Part shown: positions 57,496 to 64,000 of the stretch, in pieces
Position numbering within the stretch: the stretch's first letter is position 1
Layout: every line of letters begins with the position of its first letter
Source: Sulfuritalea sp.
GTDB lineage: Bacteria; Pseudomonadota; Gammaproteobacteria; Burkholderiales; Rhodocyclaceae
NCBI GenBank assembly: GCA_030247575.1
Contig: JAOTRV010000013.1
Span: 42,926 to 106,925 of the forward strand
Length of the DNA: 64,000 nucleotides
Reading direction: 5' to 3'
Made by a program: the position numbers and the translations under genes
Notes under the pieces: model-generated
Databases searched by the model: none
The model's input: only the letters and a program-made list of their open reading frames with translations
What the model was told of the DNA's origin: nothing

Positions 57496-58409
57496 ATGCA
57501 CCATTGAACATAGCCCCGACCGCCAGACAGGCACAGAAAGCCGCCTTCGAGGCGAACAAGCTGGCCAAGCGCTTGCGCCGCGAGGTCGGGCAGGCGATCG
57601 CCGACTTCAACATGATCGAGGCGGGCGACAAGGTCATGGTCTGCCTTTCCGGCGGCAAGGATTCCTTCGCCCTGCTCGATATCCTGCTGTTCCTGCGCGA
57701 GCATGCGCCGGTCGCCTTCGACATCGTCGCCGTCAATCTCGACCAGAAGCAGCCGGGCTTCCCCGCCGAGGTGCTGCCCGACTACCTGCGCAGCATCGAC
57801 GTGCCCTTCCACATCGAGAACGAGGACACCTATTCCATCGTCAAGCGCGTGATCCCGGAGGGCAAGACCACCTGTTCGCTGTGTTCGCGCCTGCGGCGCG
57901 GCGTGCTGTATCGCGTCGCCGGTGAACTGGGCGCGACCAGGATCGCGCTCGGCCATCATCGCGACGACATCCTGCAGACGCTGTTCCTCAACATGTTCTT
58001 CGGCGGCAAGCTGAAATCCATGCCGCCCAAGCTGATGTCGGACGACGGCCGCAACATCGTGATCCGGCCGCTGGCCTATTGCCGCGAGCGCGATCTCGAA
58101 GCCTGGGCCAGGGAGCGCGCCTTTCCGATCATTCCCTGCAATCTCTGCGGCTCGCAGCCGAACCTGCAGCGCCAGCAGGTGAAGCAGATGCTGCAGGACT
58201 GGGAGAAGCGCTTTCCGGGACGCATCGAGACCATGTTCCGCAGCCTGGCCAATGTCGTGCCCTCACATCTGCTCGATGCCCGGCTGTTCGACTTCGCCGG
58301 CCTCAAGGCGACCGGCATGCCCGACCCCGAGGGCGACATCGCCTTCGATGCGCCCGAGTTGCCGGCCGATCTGCCGCAAACCGTCAATTTTCAGGCCAGG
58401 GAAGACTGA
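57492..58409 (+). CDS. ttcA: tRNA 2-thiocytidine synthetase TtcA
   Basis: A 305-residue PP-loop ATPase that thiolates C32 of tRNA. SGGKDS is the ATP loop; two CxxC pairs (CSLC and CNLC) bind the Fe-S cluster. A GTG start at 57492 overlaps the SDR stop. The next gene starts inside its stop codon. Confidence 0.95.
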   Translation: MNAPLNIAPTARQAQKAAFEANKLAKRLRREVGQAIADFNMIEAGDKVMVCLSGGKDSFALLDILLFLREHAPVAFDIVAVNLDQKQPGFPAEVLPDYLRSIDVPFHIENEDTYSIVKRVIPEGKTTCSLCSRLRRGVLYRVAGELGATRIALGHHRDDILQTLFLNMFFGGKLKSMPPKLMSDDGRNIVIRPLAYCRERDLEAWARERAFPIIPCNLCGSQPNLQRQQVKQMLQDWEKRFPGRIETMFRSLANVVPSHLLDARLFDFAGLKATGMPDPEGDIAFDAPELPADLPQTVNFQARED

Positions 58410-59167
58410 TGGACGCACGCCGCCTTCCTGCGCGTCATGGCATCCTCTGGCTGCTGGCCGGCTTTGCCCTGTTCCGGCGCCATCCCCCGCAGGCAACCGC
58501 GATTACTTTCGGCTACCTGCTGACCGTGATCATGGTCAACCTGATTCCGAAGATCGGCCCCTTCCTGCTGCCGCTGTTGTTGCCGACCCTGACCGCCATC
58601 CTCGCCAACGGCTGTCGCGCGATCGACCGCCGCCTGCCGTTCGGCAGCGAGACGCTGATGAAGGGCATCAGCGAGCAGCGCGCCGGACTGGCGCGTCTGG
58701 GCGGCCTGCATCTGGTCGGCTCCAGCCTGCTGGTGCTGGGCGGCTTTGCCCTGGGCGATCCGATCAACATCAGCGACGGCATGACGCCGGAGGAGGCCAC
58801 GGCGCTGGTCAGCGATCTCGCGCTGATCCTGTTGCTGGCCTCGCCGATGCTGGCGGCTTTCTGGTTCGCGCCGCTATTGACGGCATGGGATGGCGTGGGG
58901 GCGGGCAAATCGCTGTTCTTCAGCTTCGTCGCCAGCTTGCGCAACTGGCGCGCCTTCACCATGTACGGTCTGGCCCTGGTCGTGGTGGGCGCCCTCGTGC
59001 CGGGCCTGATTCTGATCATCGCCGGACTGATTTCGCCGGTCCTGCTCAGCATCTTCTCCATTGCGCTGCGCATGCTGCTGATCTTCGTTCTGGCGCCGAC
59101 CATGGTGGCCAGCGTCTATCTGTCCTACCGCGACGTCTTCAGGGGGCAGGCCGAGCCTGATGAGTGA
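58409..59167 (+). CDS. BPSS1780-type membrane protein
   Basis: A 252-residue multi-pass membrane protein starting [21 protein letters not shown], with the BPSS1780 block IGPFLLPLLLPTLTAILANGCRAIDRR. The function is unknown. It overlaps ttcA at the start and nadD by 8 bases. Confidence 0.88.
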   Translation: MDARRLPARHGILWLLAGFALFRRHPPQATAITFGYLLTVIMVNLIPKIGPFLLPLLLPTLTAILANGCRAIDRRLPFGSETLMKGISEQRAGLARLGGLHLVGSSLLVLGGFALGDPINISDGMTPEEATALVSDLALILLLASPMLAAFWFAPLLTAWDGVGAGKSLFFSFVASLRNWRAFTMYGLALVVVGALVPGLILIIAGLISPVLLSIFSIALRMLLIFVLAPTMVASVYLSYRDVFRGQAEPDE

Positions 59168-59837
59168 GCCCGGAGCAGGAGTTCTCGGCATCTTCGGCGG
59201 CACCTTCGATCCGCTGCATGTCGCACACCTGCGTCTTGCCATAGAGGCGCGCGAGGCGTTGGGCCTGGCCGGGGTGTGCTTCATCCCGGCGGGCAGCCCG
59301 GCCTTGCGCGATGCGCCGCAGTGTTCCGCGGCGCATCGTCTGGCGATGGTGGAGCGGGCTCTCGCCGCCGTGCCCGGCTTCAGCATCGACGCCGCGGAGG
59401 TGCTGACCGCCGCGCCCGGGCCGAGCTATACGGTGCACACCCTCGAGCGCCTGCGCCGGTTGCACGGCGACCGGCGCCCGCTGGTGCTGCTGCTCGGCGC
59501 CGATGCCTTCGCCCGGCTGGAGTCCTGGCACCGCTGGCGCGACTTGTTCGGGCTGGCCCATGTCGCGGTGGCGACGCGCCCCGGACACGAACTGAGAGTC
59601 GACGCTGGCGAGACGGCGCTCGACGCCGAGATTTCGGCACGACGCGGCACTGCTGCCGATCTCGCCGGCGCTCCCGCCGGCCGCATCGTCCCCTTCGCCA
59701 TCACCGCGCTGGAGATTTCCGCCACGGGGATCCGGCGGCGGCTCGCGGCCGGGCTCAGCGCGCGCTATCTGGTTCCCGACGCCGTTCTCGACTATATTGA
59801 TTCACATCAGATCTACCGGACTCCGCATGGACATTAG
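59160..59837 (+). CDS. nadD: Nicotinate-nucleotide adenylyltransferase
   Basis: A 225-residue enzyme making deamido-NAD from nicotinate mononucleotide and ATP. It has GGTFDPLHVAHL at residue 13 and the C-terminal ISATGIRRRL (SSTxIR-type) loop. Residues RVDAGETA in a variable loop coincide with a degenerate dispersed repeat on the minus strand (59595-59617). It leads the nadD-rsfS-rlmH-maf-rng cluster. Confidence 0.94.
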   Translation: MSEPGAGVLGIFGGTFDPLHVAHLRLAIEAREALGLAGVCFIPAGSPALRDAPQCSAAHRLAMVERALAAVPGFSIDAAEVLTAAPGPSYTVHTLERLRRLHGDRRPLVLLLGADAFARLESWHRWRDLFGLAHVAVATRPGHELRVDAGETALDAEISARRGTAADLAGAPAGRIVPFAITALEISATGIRRRLAAGLSARYLVPDAVLDYIDSHQIYRTPHGH

Positions 59838-60195
59838 AAAACTTCAGAAAATCGCCGTCTCCGCCCTCGAAGACATCAAGGCCAAGGACATCGAGGTGCT
59901 CAACACCAGCAAGCTCTCGGCGCTGTTCGATCGGGTCATCATCGCCACCGGCGACTCCAATCGCCATGTCAAGTCGCTGGCGCGCAGCGTCCATGACAAG
60001 GCCAGGGAGGCCGGCGTCGACGTGATCGGCATCGAAGGCGAGGATGCCGGCGAATGGGTGCTGGTCGACCTCGGCGACATCGTGGTGCATGTCATGCAGC
60101 CCGCCGTGCGTGCCTATTACAACCTCGAAGAGCTGTGGAAGGTCGTGCCCAAACGCCCCCGCAAGAAGGCCGGCGGCGACACCGACGGCGAATGA
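59827..60195 (+). CDS. rsfS: Ribosome silencing factor RsfS
   Basis: A 122-residue protein that binds ribosomal protein L14 and blocks subunit joining when nutrients are scarce. It contains the RsfS core [18 protein letters not shown] and [20 protein letters not shown]. The ATG at 59827 overlaps nadD by 11 bases. Confidence 0.95.
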   Translation: MDIRKLQKIAVSALEDIKAKDIEVLNTSKLSALFDRVIIATGDSNRHVKSLARSVHDKAREAGVDVIGIEGEDAGEWVLVDLGDIVVHVMQPAVRAYYNLEELWKVVPKRPRKKAGGDTDGE

Positions 60196-60662
60196 AGTTG
60201 ATCGTCGCGGCGGTTTCCGCACGACCGCCGGACTGGGTGGCGGCGGGCTGGACCGAGTATGCGAAACGGATGCCGCGCGAGCTGCCGCTGGAACTGATGG
60301 AGATCAAGCCCGAGCCGCGCACGACGGGCAAGACCGCCGAAGTCATGATGGCGCTGGAGGCGGCGCGCATCGACGCGCAACTGCCGGCCGGCTGCCGCCG
60401 CATCGCGCTCGACGAACGCGGCGATGCGCCGACGACGCGGCAACTGGCCGAGCGTCTGGCAAAATGGATGGCCAGCGGCGATGATGTTGCCTTCATCATC
60501 GGCGGCCCCGACGGGCTGGATCCCCGCATCAAGAACACTGCCCATGAAACCATGCGCCTTTCCAGCCTGACCCTGCCCCACGCCCTGGTCCGGGTCATTC
60601 TCGCCGAAGCGGTGTACCGTGCCGTCAGCGTGATAAAGGGCCATCCCTATCACCGCGCCTGA
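60192..60662 (+). CDS. rlmH: 23S rRNA (pseudouridine1915-N3)-methyltransferase RlmH
   Basis: A 156-residue SPOUT methyltransferase starting [16 protein letters not shown] inside the rsfS stop. The SAM knot region [11 protein letters not shown] and the C-terminal [15 protein letters not shown] are diagnostic. Confidence 0.96.
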   Translation: MKLIVAAVSARPPDWVAAGWTEYAKRMPRELPLELMEIKPEPRTTGKTAEVMMALEAARIDAQLPAGCRRIALDERGDAPTTRQLAERLAKWMASGDDVAFIIGGPDGLDPRIKNTAHETMRLSSLTLPHALVRVILAEAVYRAVSVIKGHPYHRA

Positions 60663-60699
60663 CATTATGCTGGCGAACATCGCGACCAAGACCCCGACC

Positions 60700-61311
60700 A
60701 TGATCGATCCACGCATCTACCTTGCCTCCAGAAGTCCGCGCCGGCGCGAGTTGCTGGCGCAGATCGGAGTCCGATTCGACCTGCTGCTGTTTCGCAGTGG
60801 GTCGCGCGAGGACCCCGAAGTCTGCGAGGACTGGCTGCCCGGCGAGACGCCGGAAGCCTATGTCGTGCGCGTGGCGCGGGCCAAGGCGGTGTTCGGTTCG
60901 CGCCTGCTGGCGACCCGGCCGCTGGTCGCGCGCCCGGTGCTGGCCGCCGATACCACGCTCGATTTCGACGGCGAAATCATCGGCAAACCGCAGGACGAAG
61001 CCGATGCGACGGCGATCCTGACACGCCTGTCCGGTCGCAGTCATCGCGTGCTGACCGCCATTGCCATGGCGAAGGACGAGCGCGTCGAACACCGTCTGTC
61101 GATCAGCGACGTGCGCTTCCGCAAACTGACCGCCGGCGAGATCCGGCGCTACGTACAGAGCGGCGAGCCGATGGACAAGGCCGGCGCCTACGGCATCCAG
61201 GGCCGTGCGGCCGTTTTCATCGAAGAGATTCGCGGCTCGCACTCCGGCATCGTCGGCCTGCCGCTTTGTGAAACAACCATGTTGCTGCGGGACTTTGGTT
61301 ACCCGCTATGA
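60700..61311 (+). CDS. maf: Maf-family nucleoside triphosphate pyrophosphatase
   Basis: A 203-residue Maf protein that hydrolyses dTTP/UTP or modified nucleotides. ASRSPRRRELL is at the N terminus, followed by VLAADTTLDFDGEIIGKP and GAYGIQGRAAVFIE. An in-frame ATG at 60667 is possible, but MIDPRIYLASRSPRR is the usual beginning. Confidence 0.94.
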   Translation: MIDPRIYLASRSPRRRELLAQIGVRFDLLLFRSGSREDPEVCEDWLPGETPEAYVVRVARAKAVFGSRLLATRPLVARPVLAADTTLDFDGEIIGKPQDEADATAILTRLSGRSHRVLTAIAMAKDERVEHRLSISDVRFRKLTAGEIRRYVQSGEPMDKAGAYGIQGRAAVFIEEIRGSHSGIVGLPLCETTMLLRDFGYPL

Positions 61312-61351
61312 TGCCGGCGCCGGGATGCAGCGTCGGGGGGAGGGCGTTGTG

Positions 61352-62821
61352 GTGACCGAGCAGTTCCTGATCAATTTCACGCCGCAGGAAACCCGCGTCG
61401 CCCTGCTGCAGCAGGGCGTGGTGCAGGAACTGCACGTCGAGCGCACCAACGGCCGCGGCATCGTCGGCAATGTCTATCTCGGCCGCGTCGTGCGCGTGCT
61501 GCCCGGCATGCAGTCGGCCTTCATCGAAATCGGACTCGAGCGCACCGCCTTTCTCCATGTCGCCGACATCTGGAGCGCGCGTCCGGCAAACAACGGCAAC
61601 GGTGCCCACGAACTGCGCCCGATCGAACGTGTCCTCAGCGAAGGACAATCGCTGATGGTGCAGGTGCAGAAGGATCCGATCGGCACCAAGGGCGCCCGCC
61701 TGACCACCCAGATTTCCATAGCCGGCCGCCTGCTGGTGCATCTGCCGGAGGACAATCACATCGGCGTTTCGCAGCGCATCGGCGAGGAAGCCGAGCGCGA
61801 GAAGCTGCGTGCCCGCATCCAGGCACTGCTGCCGCCCGACCAGCCCGGCGGCTACATCCTGCGCACGGTCGCCGCCGACGCCAGCGACGAAGAACTGGCG
61901 GCCGACATCGCCTATCTGCGCCGCATCTGGCGCGAGATCAAGAGCCGCAGCGTCGGCGCCTTGCCGCCCGCTGTGCTGCATCAGGACCTGACGCTGGGGC
62001 AGCGCGTGCTGCGCGACCTCGTCAGCACCGACACCACCGGCGTCATCATCGATTCGCGGGAGAATTTCCAGAAGCTGCAAATCTTCGCCCGGGAGTATGT
62101 GCCGCAGGTGAGCGACCGGCTCATCCACTACACCGGCGAACGGCCGCTGTTCGACCTGCACGGCGTCGAGGACGAAATCCAGAAGGCTCTGGCGCGGCGC
62201 GTCGACCTCAAGTCCGGCGGCTACCTGATCTTCGACCAGACCGAGGCGATGACCACCGTCGACGTGAATACCGGCGGTTATGTCGGTTCGCGCAACTTCG
62301 ACGACACCATCTTCAAGACCAATCTGGAAGCGGCACAGACCATCGCCCGTCAGCTCAGGCTGCGCAATCTCGGCGGCATCATCATCGCCGACTTCATCGA
62401 CATGGAAGATGAAGAACACCGCGCCGCCGTGCTGGCGGAGTTCAACAAGGCGCTGGCCAAGGACCACACGCGCATCACCGTTTCCGGCTTTACCCAACTC
62501 GGCCTGATCGAGCTGACCCGCAAGCGCACCCGCGAGAGCCTCGCCCAGGTGCTGTGCGAGCTTTGTCCCACCTGCGGCGGCCGCGGCGAAGTGAAGACGG
62601 CGCAGACCGTCTGTTACGAGGTGCTGCGCGAGCTGTTGCGCGAGGCGCGCCAATTCACGGCGCGCGAAATGCGAGTGCTGGCGGCGCCGGTCGTGATCGA
62701 CCTGTTTCTCGACGAGGAATCGCAGGCGCTGGCCATGCTGTCCGAATTCATCGGCCTGCCGATTTCGCTCCACGCCGAGAGCGGCTACACCCAGGAGCAG
62801 TTCGACATCGTTCTGATGTAG
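61352..62821 (+). CDS. rng: Ribonuclease G
   Basis: A 489-residue endoribonuclease acting in rRNA maturation and mRNA decay. The GTG at 61352, 7 bases after GAGGG, gives the RNase G start VTEQFLINFTPQETRVALL. The S1 domain begins at GNVYLGRVVRVLPGMQSAFIEIG. The DNase I-like domain has TVDVNTGGYVG (catalytic Asp) and IADFIDME, and the Zn-link motif is CPTCGGRGEV. The length equals E. coli RNase G. The promoter of the following tRNA lies inside its end. Confidence 0.96.
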   Translation: MTEQFLINFTPQETRVALLQQGVVQELHVERTNGRGIVGNVYLGRVVRVLPGMQSAFIEIGLERTAFLHVADIWSARPANNGNGAHELRPIERVLSEGQSLMVQVQKDPIGTKGARLTTQISIAGRLLVHLPEDNHIGVSQRIGEEAEREKLRARIQALLPPDQPGGYILRTVAADASDEELAADIAYLRRIWREIKSRSVGALPPAVLHQDLTLGQRVLRDLVSTDTTGVIIDSRENFQKLQIFAREYVPQVSDRLIHYTGERPLFDLHGVEDEIQKALARRVDLKSGGYLIFDQTEAMTTVDVNTGGYVGSRNFDDTIFKTNLEAAQTIARQLRLRNLGGIIIADFIDMEDEEHRAAVLAEFNKALAKDHTRITVSGFTQLGLIELTRKRTRESLAQVLCELCPTCGGRGEVKTAQTVCYEVLRELLREARQFTAREMRVLAAPVVIDLFLDEESQALAMLSEFIGLPISLHAESGYTQEQFDIVLM

Positions 62822-62830
62822 CGCTAAAAT
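62802..62830 (+). promoter_or_regulatory. Putative promoter of the interrupted tRNA-Gly gene
   Basis: TCGACA (62802-62807), 17 bases and TAAAAT (62825-62830) lie 12 bases before the tRNA. The -35 is imperfect. Confidence 0.5.
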
Positions 62831-62841
62831 TCACGTCCGAC

Positions 62842-62880
62842 GCGGGTGTCGTATAACGGCATTACCTCAGCTTCCCAAGC
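62842..62880 (+). tRNA. 5' part of tRNA-Gly(CCC), interrupted in the anticodon stem
   Basis: Starts GCGGGTGTCGTATAACGGCA and continues through TTACCTCAGCTTCCCAAGC: acceptor 5' strand, D arm, and anticodon stem-loop with anticodon CCC in CTTCCCAAG. It stops after the first two bases of the 3' anticodon stem, where the intron begins. The missing 3' part is not seen in the remaining window and may lie beyond it. Confidence 0.88.
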
Positions 62881-63635
62881 GTGCGACTCGTAGTCGATAG
62901 GTAGCTAGCCTCCACACCACGATAAGAGTGTGGTTAACAATGTCTATCAAGGGTCTTCGGACCCGCGGCGAAAGCTGCACAAGTAATTGTTCGGCAGTCT
63001 CGTAGCTGAGATTGACTGAACCAGGGGTTCAGCCCCCTGTAGTCTAGGAGCGGTGCGTCGCCGGCAACGGCGGGGTGCTAAGCGCTCTGACAATGTAGCC
63101 ACCTCATGGGGTACGTCATATCCCGTGAGGGGTCTGGCGTGAACTCGGGAGTTGCACCTGGGTGAGGCGCTAGGCTGGGTTGGTTGGTCAACGCAAGTGA
63201 ACCGCTAATAAACGTCGTCAAGCTTGGATGAGCCAAAGGCAACTTGCAGTATCGGGCTCTGCCAAAATGGCATGTGATCGGTTGTCCGCTTGCTTGGTGC
63301 GGACACGCTGACGCAGTATCACCGGCGAAATGGCGGGACCATCCCAACTCTGTTACTTGTGCGGAACGAGGTAAGCCCAACGGGGCGTTCGGCCAGCAAG
63401 GCGAACAAGGATGATCGCAAGATCATTTGATGCCCTAGTGGGTAAAGGATGATGGAAAAAGCGAATGCCGCTCTGTAATGGGGCGGATAGGGGATGAAAC
63501 GATTGCCCCGACGCGAAAGCGTGCAGACTTCCATCTGGTGACCCGTCGCAAGACAGGTCTGTCAATCGCAACCCGGACGGGAATGACTTACAATTCCGTT
63601 CCGACGGAGTTGCCACGTCTTCCTTTCCGGAACGA

Positions 63636-63709
63636 GCGGGTGTAGTTCAATGGTAGAACTCCTGGTTCCCAACCAGATAACGAGGGTTCGATTCCCTTCA
63701 CCCGCTCCA
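63636..63709 (+). tRNA. Complete tRNA-Gly (CCC) inside the intron
   Basis: A 74-nucleotide cloverleaf: acceptor GCGGGTG/CACCCGC, D-loop AGTTCAATGGTAGAAC, anticodon CCC in GGTTCCCAACC, T arm GAGGGTTCGATTCCCTT and encoded CCA. The anticodon stem has a C-A mismatch at its top pair. It differs from the interrupted host gene at many positions of the D and anticodon arms, so it is not a simple duplicate. It sits between the ribozyme part and the RT ribosome site (GGAGG at 63717). Confidence 0.93.
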
Positions 63710-63726
63710 TACAACCGGAGGTTGAT

Positions 63727-63873
63727 ATGGACGCAAGTCAGCAAGATTGCGATGTCGCCTCCACTGCATGGACTGCTTGGCACCACATTCCGTGGGTCGA
63801 TGCATACCGTGTAGTCGCGAGGCTGCAGGCAAGAATTGCGAAGGCAACAAAAGCAGGGGAATGGCGGAAGGTA
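63727..63873 (+). pseudogene. Group II intron reverse transcriptase/maturase, N-terminal 49 codons
   Basis: Starts MDASQQDCDVAS after GGAGG. The stretch HHIPWVDAYRVVARLQARIA followed by KATKAGEWRKV matches the RVT_N region of chloroplast-like intron RTs (W..I.W, V..LQ.RI.KA...G.W..V). At 63874 the RT homology stops and an IS-like end begins, so the protein is truncated; the frame stays open to the window end but into unrelated sequence. Confidence 0.85.
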
Positions 63874-64000
63874 TGTCGGTGCGCGTTTAAAACTGACCAG
63901 CTGTGCGCATTGAATTTTGACCAGGGGCTAAAGCCGCCTGTCATAGGCATGGCTGTGGATAAGTGTAGCGCATTCTCTGGGTCGGACACCTCCTTACGGT
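63874..64000. mobile_element. End of an IS21-like insertion sequence (runs out of window)
   Basis: Begins TGTCGGTGCGCG and contains TTTAAAACTGACCAG and TTGAATTTTGACCAG, repeated blocks like the multiple terminal repeats of IS21-family elements. No transposase frame can be read in the 127 bases seen. Family is inferred from memory of IS21 ends. Confidence 0.5.

Larger units (their letters stand above)
62881..63873 (+). mobile_element. Group II intron (ribozyme 5' part with reverse transcriptase start) inserted in tRNA-Gly
   Basis: The element begins GTGCG, the 5' end of group II introns, directly at the break in the tRNA. GCTGAG (63005-63010) is complementary to CTCAGC (62866-62871), and GCTTGG (63222-63227) to CCAAGC (62875-62880), the positions expected for EBS2/IBS2 and EBS1/IBS1. 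Later text such as GTGGGTAAAGGATGATGGAA and GTGCAGACTTCCATCTGGTG looks like domains I-III of chloroplast-like bacterial introns. An RT reading frame starts at 63727. Domains V and VI are not in the window because the element is cut at 63874. Confidence 0.82.

Noticed and set aside
62881-63635. Possible small protein genes in the region after rng
   Set aside because: Frames are short, overlap intron ribozyme-like sequence, and lack ribosome sites; RNA structure explains the region better.

Overview
This is a dense, GC-rich bacterial chromosome segment. The gene content (NtrY/NtrX, HemE, PriA, the xerC-DUF484-dapF-lpxL-lpxL-metK order, CIRCE-controlled groESL, DUF4212/solute symporter pair, nadD-rsfS-rlmH-maf-rng) fits a betaproteobacterium, most like Rhodocyclales or a related lineage. 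I do not claim a genus. No rRNA or CRISPR array was seen.

Layout. 1-5.2 kb: a two-component pair of NtrY/NtrX type (NtrX has a decayed AAA+ domain) followed by potassium uptake genes trkA/trkH. 5.3-8.8 kb: hemE and priA, separated by an AT-rich region with DnaA-box-like sites. 8.8-22 kb: mixed housekeeping and accessory genes (MFS, MOSC, ROK kinase, AsmA, cbpA/cbpM, an internally deleted P-type ATPase, cupins, AmpD-like amidase, epd-like, azlCD). 22-34 kb: the envelope/methionine block xerC-DUF484-dapF-lpxL, then a 3.3 kb accessory islet (AbiGi-like protein, dCMP-deaminase-like protein, GNAT/DUF1778 and PIN/Phd toxin-antitoxin pairs), a second lpxL-type gene, an operon gnnA-gnnB-lpxA predicted to make 2,3-diamino-sugar lipid A, and metK behind a strong promoter, a SAM-II-like leader and a terminator hairpin. 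34-42 kb: DUF2237, glutathione peroxidase, lipocalin, YchJ, DacB, an acetoacetyl-CoA synthetase gene broken by one TAG codon, flavin reductase, NnrU, pirin. 42-56 kb: groESL, a TctDE-like two-component system, two different sodium:solute symporter operons, a membrane-anchored Ser/Thr kinase, and tRNA-Phe. 56-62.8 kb: tcdA, a pteridine-reductase-like SDR, ttcA, nadD, rsfS, rlmH, maf and rng, closely packed.

The most unusual part is the right end. A tRNA-Gly(CCC) gene is cut inside its anticodon stem by what reads as a group II intron: GTGCG 5' end, and EBS1/EBS2 candidates complementary to the tRNA sequence upstream of the junction. The intron region carries a complete, different tRNA-Gly(CCC) gene just upstream of its reverse-transcriptase start. 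The reverse-transcriptase gene is itself cut after about 49 codons by the end of an IS21-like element that runs off the window. This looks like a selfish intron that destroys a tRNA gene while supplying a replacement.

A second window-wide signal is a bipartite short repeat, GCCGT-N7-GCGTCTACT. It has six exact copies and about four degenerate ones, between genes and in frame inside genes, where it encodes a recurring Val-Asp-Ala peptide or, in the opposite orientation, Pro-Ala-Ser-Thr. I do not recognise it as a known element.
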